From: Robiginitomaculum sp.
Lineage (GTDB): Bacteria; Pseudomonadota; Alphaproteobacteria; Caulobacterales; Maricaulaceae
Assembly: GCA_021647375.1 (NCBI GenBank)
Contig: JAKIUV010000056.1
Coordinates: forward strand, 1 to 19,432
Length of the DNA stretch: 19,432 nucleotides
Direction: 5' to 3'
Positions within the stretch are counted from its first letter, which is position 1; the number at the start of each line of letters is the position of its first letter. The notes below the pieces were generated by a model that was not told the origin of the DNA, searched no databases, and was given only the letters and a program-made list of their open reading frames with translations. Below are positions 1 through 6,985 of this stretch, piece by piece. Both the position numbers and the translations under genes were made by a program.

Positions 1-114
1 CGGCTGGTGGCGCGAACCGATTGGCACATTGGGCCGCCTGCGCTGCGGCGTCTGGCGGGTACATTTATGGCCAGAGTGGTGGTTGAATGGACGGCACAAT
101 CGCGGTTAAGCTAA
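1..114 (+). other. possible 3' end of an unidentified upstream gene
   Basis: The first 110 bases are clearly richer in G+C than the AT-rich stretch that follows, which suggests the end of a coding region. Plus-strand frame 1 is open from the window edge to a TAA at 112-114 and would encode a 37-residue C-terminus ending in VVVEWTAQSRLS. Frame 2 is also open, to a TAA at 107-109, but its product is implausibly rich in tryptophan. A minus-strand gene beginning near 64 cannot be excluded. I recognise no family in any frame. The frame 1 stop lies inside the inverted repeat at 111-132. Confidence 0.25.
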
Positions 115-132
115 ACTAGAAAACTAGTTTAG
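111..132. repeat. perfect 9-bp inverted repeat with AAAA loop
   Basis: CTAAACTAG (111-119) and CTAGTTTAG (124-132) are exact reverse complements separated by AAAA. The stem is AT-rich and no T tract follows, so it is a poor intrinsic terminator on the plus strand. It could be a protein-binding palindrome or a weak bidirectional end signal. The 8-mer CTAAACTA occurs again at 305-312. Confidence 0.6.
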
Positions 133-457
133 TGTTCGCGCGCCATGTCAGGCTGTTGCAAAAAGAGCAGTAAAAGAGCAGCAAAAACGACACATTACCC
201 GGGGAGGTTCGCACCGGGCTATAAAATCCCTGCACACGCATCCAATTATGTAAACACCTCAAAAAACCACCGATACCCATCCGCGTATATCGCTAATAGG
301 TTTACTAAACTAATTTAATCATTCTATTAATAGCTCCTGAGCCTAAGCTATATGAAACCGTGTTTAAATGAGTGCACGATGAAACTGCGCAAGCATCGCC
401 CTGTAATAATCTCCATTAAATGGCAAAATTGTTCTTGCTATGTTTTCATTTTACTTG
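115..457. other. AT-rich intergenic region with no recognised gene
   Basis: Together with the promoter region to 597 this is the only long non-coding stretch in the window. I looked for an RNase P RNA gene, which sits near mraZ in some alphaproteobacteria, and for tRNAs, and found neither. It holds the inverted repeat at 111-132, the tandem repeat at 161-186 and a third copy of CTAAACTA at 305-312. A 59-codon frame at 352-531 has no ribosome binding site and runs through the promoter and operator, so I do not call it. Confidence 0.6.
161..186. repeat. 11-bp tandem repeat (AAAAGAGCAGY)
   Basis: AAAAGAGCAGT (161-171) is followed directly by AAAAGAGCAGC (172-182) and then AAAA, the start of a third unit. 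The period is about one turn of the helix, so the copies face the same side of the DNA, as expected for tandem protein-binding sites. Two copies could also arise by chance slippage. No function can be assigned. Confidence 0.5.
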
Positions 458-487
458 TTGAGAGCGTTAAAATTTACGAATTATGCT
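458..487 (+). promoter_or_regulatory. candidate sigma-70 promoter of the mraZ/dcw operon
   Basis: TTGAGA (458-463) matches the -35 consensus at 5 of 6 positions. TATGCT (482-487) matches the -10 consensus at 4 of 6. The spacer is 18 bp. The predicted transcription start is near 494, giving a leader of about 100 bases before mraZ. The placement is supported by the TGGG boxes that begin about ten bases downstream. It is a motif match only, and other promoters in the AT-rich leader are possible. Confidence 0.45.
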
Positions 488-501
488 TAATAAAGCCTTT
501 A

Positions 502-528
502 AATGGGATTGCATCCCATTCTAGCCCA
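502..528. promoter_or_regulatory. candidate MraZ operator (TGGGN boxes)
   Basis: On the minus strand there are two TGGGN boxes whose TGGG cores lie exactly 10 bp apart (525-528 and 515-518), each followed by a 5-base spacer. This is the direct-repeat spacing described for MraZ sites in E. coli and Bacillus. A third TGGG on the plus strand (504-507) forms a perfect 8-bp inverted repeat with the middle box (AATGGGAT at 502-509, ATCCCATT at 513-520). The cluster lies between the predicted transcription start and mraZ, so binding would repress the operon. Both motif and position support autoregulation. Confidence 0.6.
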
Positions 529-587
529 TAGTATACCATTGCAAGCGGTAGATGGTTTACCGTGCTGTTTGTTACCGCGAAAACTAT

Positions 588-593
588 GGGGGA
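588..593 (+). promoter_or_regulatory. ribosome binding site that fixes the mraZ start
   Basis: GGGGGA ends 4 bases before ATG 598. The frame stays open upstream to a GTG at 562 and an ATG at 586, but neither has such a site. The protein from 598 begins MFLSRF, which matches the usual MraZ N-terminus. Confidence 0.7.
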
Positions 594-597
594 AGCA

Positions 598-1089
598 ATG
601 TTTCTATCGCGCTTTACCAATGCTTTGGATGTCAAGGGTCGGGTTTCCGTGCCTGCGGACTTTCGCACGGTCGTGGCGCTTGACGGTATTAAGCGTGGCG
701 ATGATTTCGACGGTGTAATTGTTTGGCCTAGCCTTGAGGGTAAATGGTTAGAGGGCGGCGGTATGGCGCTAATGCGTGCCAAGCAGTCAGTGCTGAATAG
801 TCTTGAGCCTCATGATCATTCGCGAATTGCCTTTGAGCGGGCGTATTTTGGCGAAAGCTTCCGGCTTTCCTTTGATGCCAATGGTCGCGTTTCTCTCCCC
901 AAAGAGCTTGCTGAATTTGCTGGTCTGGATAAGCAGGTGACCTTTGTAGGCCTCGGTGAACGGTTTGAAATTTGGGATGCGGATGCTTATTCGTCCAAGG
1001 CAAAGCAGGTGCGTAAATTGGCCAAAGAAAGCCGTCAGGCTTTATATGCAAAAGTTAAGCTTGCGGCCGAACAAGGTTCGGCGACATGA
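598..1089 (+). CDS. mraZ: transcriptional regulator MraZ
   Basis: MraZ is an AbrB-fold DNA-binding protein that regulates the dcw cluster it heads. The product is 163 aa, close to the family's usual length of about 150. Its two swapped-hairpin repeats carry the signature D-x-x-x-R: LDVKGRVSVP at residues 10-19 (D11, R15) and FDANGRVSLP at 92-101 (D93, R97). Start 598 is chosen over GTG 562 because of the ribosome binding site at 588-593 and because MFLSRF aligns with the family start. The stop overlaps the rsmH start by ATGA. The candidate operator at 502-528 suggests that MraZ represses its own operon. Confidence 0.95.
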   Translation: MFLSRFTNALDVKGRVSVPADFRTVVALDGIKRGDDFDGVIVWPSLEGKWLEGGGMALMRAKQSVLNSLEPHDHSRIAFERAYFGESFRLSFDANGRVSLPKELAEFAGLDKQVTFVGLGERFEIWDADAYSSKAKQVRKLAKESRQALYAKVKLAAEQGSAT

Positions 1090-2111
1090 GCAGTGCTGCA
1101 AGCCATATTCCGGTTTTAATGAATGAGGTATTGGCTGCCCTCAAACCTGCAAATGGTGAAGTTTATATTGACGGCACATTTGGAGCGGGTGGTTATACTG
1201 CGCATATTTTGCAAGCCGCAGATTGTTGTGTTATTGGTCTTGATCGCGACCCAAATGTAGCGCCCCATGTGGATGCAATTCGGGGTGAGTTTGGTGTGCG
1301 GTTTACATTTGTTGAGGCAGAGTTTTCCAAACTTGATAAAGTCACAAACGGTGAATTAGTCGACGGCATTGTGCTGGATATAGGCGTGTCGTCCATGCAG
1401 CTTGATCAGGATAAGCGCGGGTTTTCTTTCATGCGTGACGGGCCTTTGGATATGCGAATGGCAGGCAATGCCTCAGATGCGGGTGCAAGTGCATATGATG
1501 CTATAAAGCATTTATCCCGCAATGACTTGCAGCAAATATTTAAAGCCTACGGCGAGGAGCGCCGCGCCCGACGGTGTGCAGATTTCATTGTCCGCGCTCG
1601 CGAAGATGCGCCCATAGAAACTACGTTGCAATTAGCGAATGTTCTGGCTCAGGCTCTCGGGAGTGGCGGTAAGCGTCATCCGGCTACAAAGGTATTTCAA
1701 GCATTGCGGATTTTCGTCAATGATGAGTTGGGTGAATTGGTGCGGGCTTTGCTGGCGGCAGAGCGTATTCTCAAGCCCGGCGGTCGCCTTGTTGTTGTTA
1801 GTTTCCACTCTTTGGAAGACCGGATTGTCAAGGCTTTCTTGCGCAAACGAAGTGGTGAAGTGAGGGGCGGCTCACGTCACTTGCCGCCGCAAAGCGCTTC
1901 CGAGGAATATGGCGACAATGCGCCGTCATTTACACTTCCCAAGCGTTCAGGTGTTGCGCCTAAGGAGGCGGAATTGGCAGCTAACCCCCGCGCTCGTTCC
2001 GCAAGGCTTCGTTGCGGCGTGCGCACGGATGCACCTATTTGGCCAAGTGAGGTTGAAGACATGTTGCCGCGTGTGCCGGATTTGGATAATTTACGAAAGT
2101 TGTCGTCATGA
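1086..2111 (+). CDS. rsmH: 16S rRNA (cytosine1402-N4)-methyltransferase RsmH (MraW)
   Basis: RsmH uses S-adenosylmethionine to methylate N4 of C1402 in 16S rRNA, near the P site of the small subunit. The product is 341 aa, slightly longer than the E. coli enzyme. Visible motifs are HIPVLMNEVL near the N-terminus, the SAM-binding loop DGTFGAGGY (residues 29-37), LDIGVSSMQLD, RGFSFMRDGPLDMRM, the helical-insert signature GEERRARRCADFI, and VSFHSLEDRIVK near the end of the methyltransferase domain. It is joined to mraZ and ftsL by 4-base ATGA overlaps, which suggests translational coupling. Position 2 in the cluster is the standard place for this gene. Confidence 0.96.
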   Translation: MSSAASHIPVLMNEVLAALKPANGEVYIDGTFGAGGYTAHILQAADCCVIGLDRDPNVAPHVDAIRGEFGVRFTFVEAEFSKLDKVTNGELVDGIVLDIGVSSMQLDQDKRGFSFMRDGPLDMRMAGNASDAGASAYDAIKHLSRNDLQQIFKAYGEERRARRCADFIVRAREDAPIETTLQLANVLAQALGSGGKRHPATKVFQALRIFVNDELGELVRALLAAERILKPGGRLVVVSFHSLEDRIVKAFLRKRSGEVRGGSRHLPPQSASEEYGDNAPSFTLPKRSGVAPKEAELAANPRARSARLRCGVRTDAPIWPSEVEDMLPRVPDLDNLRKLSS

Positions 2112-2464
2112 GGTATCAAAACTCTCTCGTTCGCCGCGCTCCAAAATGGGGGTGGATTGTGTCTACGGTCGTATTTGTTGGTCTGTTGGTTGCGCTCTAT
2201 TCTATCAAAGCGCACACGCTTGCCGCAAAGGCCAAGGTAGCTACATTCGAGCAAGCGCTTATATCTGAAAAGCAAGCCATACAAATGCTGTCAGCTGAAA
2301 TTGCCCATTTGGAAAGCCCGGAAAGATTGCGGGTTTTGGCGAGTAAGCAATTGAATTTGCAGCCAACGCCTGCCTCGCGCACAATGACTTTGGCGCAGGT
2401 CGCGCAGGTAATTGCGCAGAAGCCACTATCCGAAACAACGCCAAAAACGGGTGGGGCGCAATGA
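2108..2464 (+). CDS. ftsL: cell division protein FtsL
   Basis: FtsL is a small bitopic divisome protein that forms a complex with FtsB and FtsQ and helps activate FtsWI. The product is 118 aa. It has a short basic cytoplasmic tail (RYQNSLVRRAPK), one membrane segment at about residues 14-33 (WGWIVSTVVFVGLLVALYSI), then a periplasmic helix (about 36-75) with the look of a coiled coil. ESPERLRVLASKQLNLQP is the conserved patch typical of alphaproteobacterial FtsL. FtsL is poorly conserved, so the call rests on topology, that patch and the position between rsmH and ftsI. Both ends overlap the neighbours by ATGA. Confidence 0.88.
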   Translation: MRYQNSLVRRAPKWGWIVSTVVFVGLLVALYSIKAHTLAAKAKVATFEQALISEKQAIQMLSAEIAHLESPERLRVLASKQLNLQPTPASRTMTLAQVAQVIAQKPLSETTPKTGGAQ

Positions 2465-4170
2465 ACGAAACACCCCCTCATGCTTTGCCGAACCTGTCGT
2501 CAGGCAATACATTTTTGGACGCTGCGCCGACATTGTCGGTTCAGGACGAAGAAGCGCAATTTATTCGCCAAGCTCGTGTGCGCATTATCATGGGTGTGGT
2601 AATGTTTTCCTTGTTTTTGCTGTTACTGATTACCCGGCTGGCGGAAGTGTCTCTCTTGCGGCCATCAAAATCATTTACGCCCATGACGACAAACCAAGTC
2701 AAGACCCGTGCCGATATTGTAGACCGCAATGGTGAATTGTTGGCGACCAGTCTGGAGACATATTCGCTCTATGCGGATCCGCGTAAAGTTTGGGATGCGG
2801 TAGCTTCGACCGAGGCGATTATCTCGGTTTTGCCCGATCTTGACCCGGCAATTGTCGAGGAGCGGCTGGCATCGAAAAAATCATTTATCTGGATTAAGCG
2901 TAATTTGACGCCCAAAGAGCGGCAATTGGTGTTCTCGTTGGGCTTGCCAGAGCTTGGCTTTCAAATCGAACCTAAGCGCGTTTATCCGCGCGGAAACCTT
3001 GCCGCCCATGTGCTTGGTTTTACAGATATAGATCTTAACGGTACGGCGGGTGCAGAGCGGGCATTTGACAAGCGGTTATCTGAAAAAGACGCGGCGCCCG
3101 TAAAGTTATCCATAGATATGCGCGCACAATTTGCGCTGGCCGACGAACTTGGTATGGGCATGGAGAAATACCAAGCTATGGCGGCTTCGGGTGTTGTGCT
3201 TAATATCAAAACTGGAGAAATACTGGCTATGGCATCTTTGCCAGATTTCAATCCGAACCGCTCCGGCACAGCTTTGCCCAATAATCGCCTTAACCGTGCC
3301 TCAATGCAGCTTTACGAGCTGGGTTCAACATTCAAACCAATCACAATAGCGCTGGCGCACGAAACTGGCGTGGTGTCGGCCGGAGAGAAATTGCCTGTGC
3401 ATAAACAATTGGTCATACAAAAAAAACCTATTAAAGACGACCATCCGGTACATGTGCCGCTCGGAGTTTATGATATATTGGCCAAGTCGTCCAATCGGGG
3501 TGTGACATTATTGGCGCTAAAAGCGGGCGGTGATGCGCAGCAAGATTTGCTGAAACGGCTTGGCCTGTTTGACCGTGTGCCCATGGAGCTTAAAGAAAGC
3601 GCCGCCCCTTTGGTGGCGAGTGAGTGGCAAGATATTACAACGGCTACGGTTTCTTATGGGCACGGTATTTCTGTGACGCCTTTGGCATTGGCAACTGCAT
3701 TGGCAACACTTCTCAACGGCGGGCAATATATTGCGCCCACCATAGAAAAGCACCAAATCGGGCAAGCCATAACTTCACACCGCGCTGTATCAAGCGCAAC
3801 CTCTCAACATGTGGTTGATACCATGCGGTATGTGGTCACCGATGGTACGGGCAGAAACGCCGCTGTTGAGGGCTATGCGCTTATGGGCAAAACCGGAACG
3901 GCGGAAAAATTGATCAATGGAGAATATGTTAAAAAGCGCTTGGTAACATCATTCGTGGCGGCTTTCCCTCATAGGGATCCGCACTATCTGGTATTTATAG
4001 TTTACGACGAACCGAAAGCTTACGCAGGCAGTTGGGGGTATGCCACAGCTGGTTGGAATGCTGCGAAAACTGCTGGCGCAGTGGTTGAGCGCATTGCGCC
4101 CGTCCTAGGTATTAAGAAGACCGTGAGGGTTGCAGCGCTGAGAGACGCAAAAGTGGGGGGCGGCCAATGA
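2461..4170 (+). CDS. ftsI: septal peptidoglycan transpeptidase FtsI (PBP3)
   Basis: FtsI is the class B penicillin-binding protein that crosslinks septal peptidoglycan made by FtsW. The product is 569 aa. It has a cytoplasmic tail of about 40 residues, a membrane anchor at about 42-62, a pedestal domain that includes the RADIVDRNGELLATS motif, and a C-terminal transpeptidase domain. All three active-site motifs are present: S-x-x-K as STFK with the acyl-enzyme serine S289 and K292, S-x-N as SSN (343-345), and K-T-G-T at 477-480. No PASTA domain is visible. The start overlaps ftsL and the stop overlaps murE, each by ATGA. Confidence 0.96.
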   Translation: MNETPPHALPNLSSGNTFLDAAPTLSVQDEEAQFIRQARVRIIMGVVMFSLFLLLLITRLAEVSLLRPSKSFTPMTTNQVKTRADIVDRNGELLATSLETYSLYADPRKVWDAVASTEAIISVLPDLDPAIVEERLASKKSFIWIKRNLTPKERQLVFSLGLPELGFQIEPKRVYPRGNLAAHVLGFTDIDLNGTAGAERAFDKRLSEKDAAPVKLSIDMRAQFALADELGMGMEKYQAMAASGVVLNIKTGEILAMASLPDFNPNRSGTALPNNRLNRASMQLYELGSTFKPITIALAHETGVVSAGEKLPVHKQLVIQKKPIKDDHPVHVPLGVYDILAKSSNRGVTLLALKAGGDAQQDLLKRLGLFDRVPMELKESAAPLVASEWQDITTATVSYGHGISVTPLALATALATLLNGGQYIAPTIEKHQIGQAITSHRAVSSATSQHVVDTMRYVVTDGTGRNAAVEGYALMGKTGTAEKLINGEYVKKRLVTSFVAAFPHRDPHYLVFIVYDEPKAYAGSWGYATAGWNAAKTAGAVVERIAPVLGIKKTVRVAALRDAKVGGGQ

Positions 4171-5609
4171 TGCTCTCTAAACTGGTGGCGCTGCAAAAAA
4201 TGTCTGGTTCCGATGTGGACATCACTAACTTAACTGCCGATAGCCGCGCTGTCCGTGCGGGGAGTTTATTCGCGGCTTTGCCCGGAACGCTTGCCGATGG
4301 TCGTGATTACATTGAAGCTGCCCTTGAGAGTGGTGCATCCGCTGTGTTGAGTTTGCCGGGGCTAGCGGGTTTGCCTGTGCCTTATATAGAGAGCGCGGAA
4401 CCGCGCCAGTTATATGCACAAATCGCGGCACGGCTACACCCCGGCCAGCCGGAAACCGTGGTGGCTATAACAGGCACTAACGGCAAAAGCTCGACCATAG
4501 AGTTTTTACGGCAAATATGGGAATATGCGGGCAAAAACGCGGCCTGTTTCGGGACGCTCGGCGTGACGACCAGCGAGGGCGTAGACCCGCTTAAGCACAC
4601 TACGCCGGACGCGGTTGCTTTGCACCAAACTTTGCAAGGATTAGCGCAGTCGGGCATCACCCATGCGGGCATGGAAGCGTCTTCTCACGGCTTGCAACAA
4701 TACCGCCTCGACGGGGTTAAATTGGCGGCGGTGGGTTTCACAAATCTAACCCAAGACCATTTTGATTATCACGATACTATGGAAGATTATTTCACCGCAA
4801 AATCGCGCTTGTTCACAGAGTTAGCGTCCAAAAATATTCAGGCAAGGGGTATTCCGGCAGTTATGAATGTTGACGGCGAATATGGTCTGCGTATGGCGGA
4901 CTTGGCGCAAAGCTCTGGACTGGATGTGATGCGGGTCGGCTGGGCAGGGGATGACATACGCATAGCCGAAGTAACCCCGCGTTCTTCAAGTCAAGATTTG
5001 GAATTGGTATTGGGGGGCAAGCGCATTAAGGTTGATTTGCCATTGGCTGGAGAATTTCAGGTTCTGAACGCGGTTAGTGCGCTTGGTTTGGCGGTTGCAA
5101 CGGGTGTCTCGCAAGATGTGGCATTGGAAGCTTTGGCGCATTTAAACGGCGTGGCCGGGCGTATGGAGTTGGCTGGTCGCATAGATACGGGTGCGCCTGT
5201 ATTCGTAGATTTCGCCCACACACCGGACGGGCTGGAGAAACTCCTGCGCGGCGTCAGGCCGCATACTATGGGGCGGATAATCGTGGTCTTTGGCTGCGGT
5301 GGTGACCGCGATCCGGACAAGCGCCCGAAGATGGGCCGGATTGCCAAAAAATTGGCTGATAAAGTGATTGTCACAGATGATAATCCGCGTAGCGAAGTTC
5401 CGGCGGATATTCGCGCAGCCGTTATGGCAGGCTGTCCAGATGCCACCGAAATTGGCGACAGGGCGGAAGCAATAGAACGCGGAATTTCTTTGCTAGCCAA
5501 GGGCGATTGTTTGGTCATAGCCGGTAAAGGCCACGAGCAAGGGCAAATCGTCGGTGATAAAATTATTCCGTTTAGTGATGTTGCGGTGGCGCGGAGGTTT
5601 TTACCATGA
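4167..5609 (+). CDS. murE: UDP-MurNAc-L-Ala-D-Glu:meso-diaminopimelate ligase MurE
   Basis: MurE is the cytoplasmic ATP-dependent ligase that adds the third amino acid of the stem peptide. The product is 480 aa, normal for the family. It shows an N-terminal UDP-binding domain (DSRAVRAGSLFAALPG), the P-loop GTNGKSS (103-109), a central ATPase domain containing HTTPDA and NLTQDHFDYH, and a C-terminal ligase domain. DNPRSE (405-410) is the signature of enzymes that select meso-diaminopimelate rather than lysine. The start is ATG 4167, which overlaps the ftsI stop; a second ATG follows directly at 4170, and the two differ by one residue. The stop overlaps murF by ATGA. Confidence 0.96.
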   Translation: MMLSKLVALQKMSGSDVDITNLTADSRAVRAGSLFAALPGTLADGRDYIEAALESGASAVLSLPGLAGLPVPYIESAEPRQLYAQIAARLHPGQPETVVAITGTNGKSSTIEFLRQIWEYAGKNAACFGTLGVTTSEGVDPLKHTTPDAVALHQTLQGLAQSGITHAGMEASSHGLQQYRLDGVKLAAVGFTNLTQDHFDYHDTMEDYFTAKSRLFTELASKNIQARGIPAVMNVDGEYGLRMADLAQSSGLDVMRVGWAGDDIRIAEVTPRSSSQDLELVLGGKRIKVDLPLAGEFQVLNAVSALGLAVATGVSQDVALEALAHLNGVAGRMELAGRIDTGAPVFVDFAHTPDGLEKLLRGVRPHTMGRIIVVFGCGGDRDPDKRPKMGRIAKKLADKVIVTDDNPRSEVPADIRAAVMAGCPDATEIGDRAEAIERGISLLAKGDCLVIAGKGHEQGQIVGDKIIPFSDVAVARRFLP

Positions 5610-6985
5610 GTGCGCTTTGGACACATATTGATGCAGCAAATGCAACGGGTGGTACAGCGGTCGGGGACTGGTCTGTGAACGGATTGTCCATAGATACGCG
5701 TTCCTTAAAGAGCGGTGATTTGTTTATACCTCTCAAAGACATTCGCGATGGTCACGACTTTATTCCGACGGCTTTGGAAAAGGGGGCTGGTGCTGTTATT
5801 TCTGAACACCCGATTACAGATGCACCTGCACTGATTGTCGAGGACAGTTTAAAGGCGCTGGAAGATTTAGCCATTGCGGCGCGAAAACGATCCGGAGCGA
5901 CACGCATTGCTATTACGGGCAGTGTCGGCAAAACCAGCGTCAAAGAAATGATTGCCCATATTTGCCGCGCAGTCGGACAAACTCACAACTCTATCAAGTC
6001 GTTCAACAACCATTGGGGTGTGCCGTTTACATTGGCAGGCATGGCCAAAGAAACCGAGTACGGCGTGTTTGAAATGGGCATGAACCATGCTGGCGAATTG
6101 GCGGCATTGACCAAGATTGTCCGCCCGAATATTGCCGTGGTTACCAAAGTCGCACCTGCACATTTAGCGCACTTTAAATCGGTTGTAGACATTGCAAAAG
6201 CCAAGGCGGAAATCCTGTCTGGATTGGCGGATAGCGGTATTGCTATTTTGCCAAAGGATAGCGATTATTTTGATGTACTTCGCACGCATTGCCAAGGAGA
6301 GTGGCAATCATTTGGCTGGTGTGCGCGCGCCGATGCGCAAATACTTGGTTCGCGCCAAACCGCACATGGGAGCGTGTCTACAATATATATTGCAGGGCGG
6401 GAATATGAAGTTAACTTGCCAATTGCCGGCGCGCATTGGGTCGAGAATGCGGCCTGTGCTTTGCTGGCTGTCCATAGTGCAAATATAGATTTAGATAGTG
6501 CAGTTAAAGCGCTGAAAACTTTACCTAATATACAAGGTCGCGGTGAAGTTCATGCGCTGTCCATTAAAGGTAAGTCCGTCATTTTAATCGACGAAAGTTA
6601 TAATGCAAATCCGGAAAGCATGGCGGCGGCCATTGCCGTCTTGGGGCTAAATATAGGCCGTAAAATTGCCGTGCTTGGGGATATGTTAGAGCTTGGCGAT
6701 GGTGAGAACGCTCTCCATGCAGATTTACTTGAACCGATACAATCCGCGAAAATTGATCAGGTTCTTACCTGTGGTGTGCGGATGAAAAACCTCTATAATG
6801 TGTTGCCAAAAGCCGTAAATGCAGGTTGGTTTTCAGGCCACGAAAAATGTCTTGCGGGTTTGTTAGAACAGGTTCAAGACGGCGATACAATTATGGTCAA
6901 AGGATCAAATGCTTCTGGTATGGGCAAACTGGTAGCGGCACTAAAAACACAACAAACAATAAAGGAACGCGCCCATGCTCTATGA
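5606..6985 (+). CDS. murF: UDP-MurNAc-tripeptide:D-alanyl-D-alanine ligase MurF
   Basis: MurF adds the D-Ala-D-Ala dipeptide made by Ddl, completing the UDP-MurNAc-pentapeptide. The product is 459 aa. The N-terminal domain contains LSIDTRSLKSGDLFIPL. The P-loop is GSVGKTS (105-111), with serine where many Mur ligases have a second threonine. It is followed by SFNNHWGVP, the MurF-typical FEMGMNHAGE, and DESYNANPES starting at D329. The gene overlaps murE by 4 bases at its start and mraY by 11 bases at its end. Inside the murF 3' end, AAGGA at 6962-6966 serves as the mraY ribosome binding site. Confidence 0.96.
   Translation: MSALWTHIDAANATGGTAVGDWSVNGLSIDTRSLKSGDLFIPLKDIRDGHDFIPTALEKGAGAVISEHPITDAPALIVEDSLKALEDLAIAARKRSGATRIAITGSVGKTSVKEMIAHICRAVGQTHNSIKSFNNHWGVPFTLAGMAKETEYGVFEMGMNHAGELAALTKIVRPNIAVVTKVAPAHLAHFKSVVDIAKAKAEILSGLADSGIAILPKDSDYFDVLRTHCQGEWQSFGWCARADAQILGSRQTAHGSVSTIYIAGREYEVNLPIAGAHWVENAACALLAVHSANIDLDSAVKALKTLPNIQGRGEVHALSIKGKSVILIDESYNANPESMAAAIAVLGLNIGRKIAVLGDMLELGDGENALHADLLEPIQSAKIDQVLTCGVRMKNLYNVLPKAVNAGWFSGHEKCLAGLLEQVQDGDTIMVKGSNASGMGKLVAALKTQQTIKERAHAL

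Noticed and set aside
198..218. CCCGG...CCGGG hairpin with a GGTTCG loop, resembling a tRNA T arm
   Set aside because: Only 5 bp pair, the loop is 11 bases, and no acceptor, D or anticodon arm can be folded around it. It is not a tRNA, and no T tract follows to make it a terminator.
352..531. Open frame of 59 codons (MKPCLNECTM...) in the mraZ leader
   Set aside because: It has no ribosome binding site, is cysteine-rich without a recognisable motif, and runs through the predicted promoter and the TGGG palindrome. It is most likely chance in AT-rich DNA.
562..597. Upstream GTG start for mraZ, adding 12 residues
   Set aside because: There is no ribosome binding site before 562, while GGGGGA fits ATG 598. 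The MraZ family starts at the residue encoded at 598.
1..597. Mobile element, CRISPR array or attachment site in the non-coding left end
   Set aside because: There are no transposase or integrase fragments, no repeat-spacer arrangement, and no tRNA end. The short repeats present are too few and too small.
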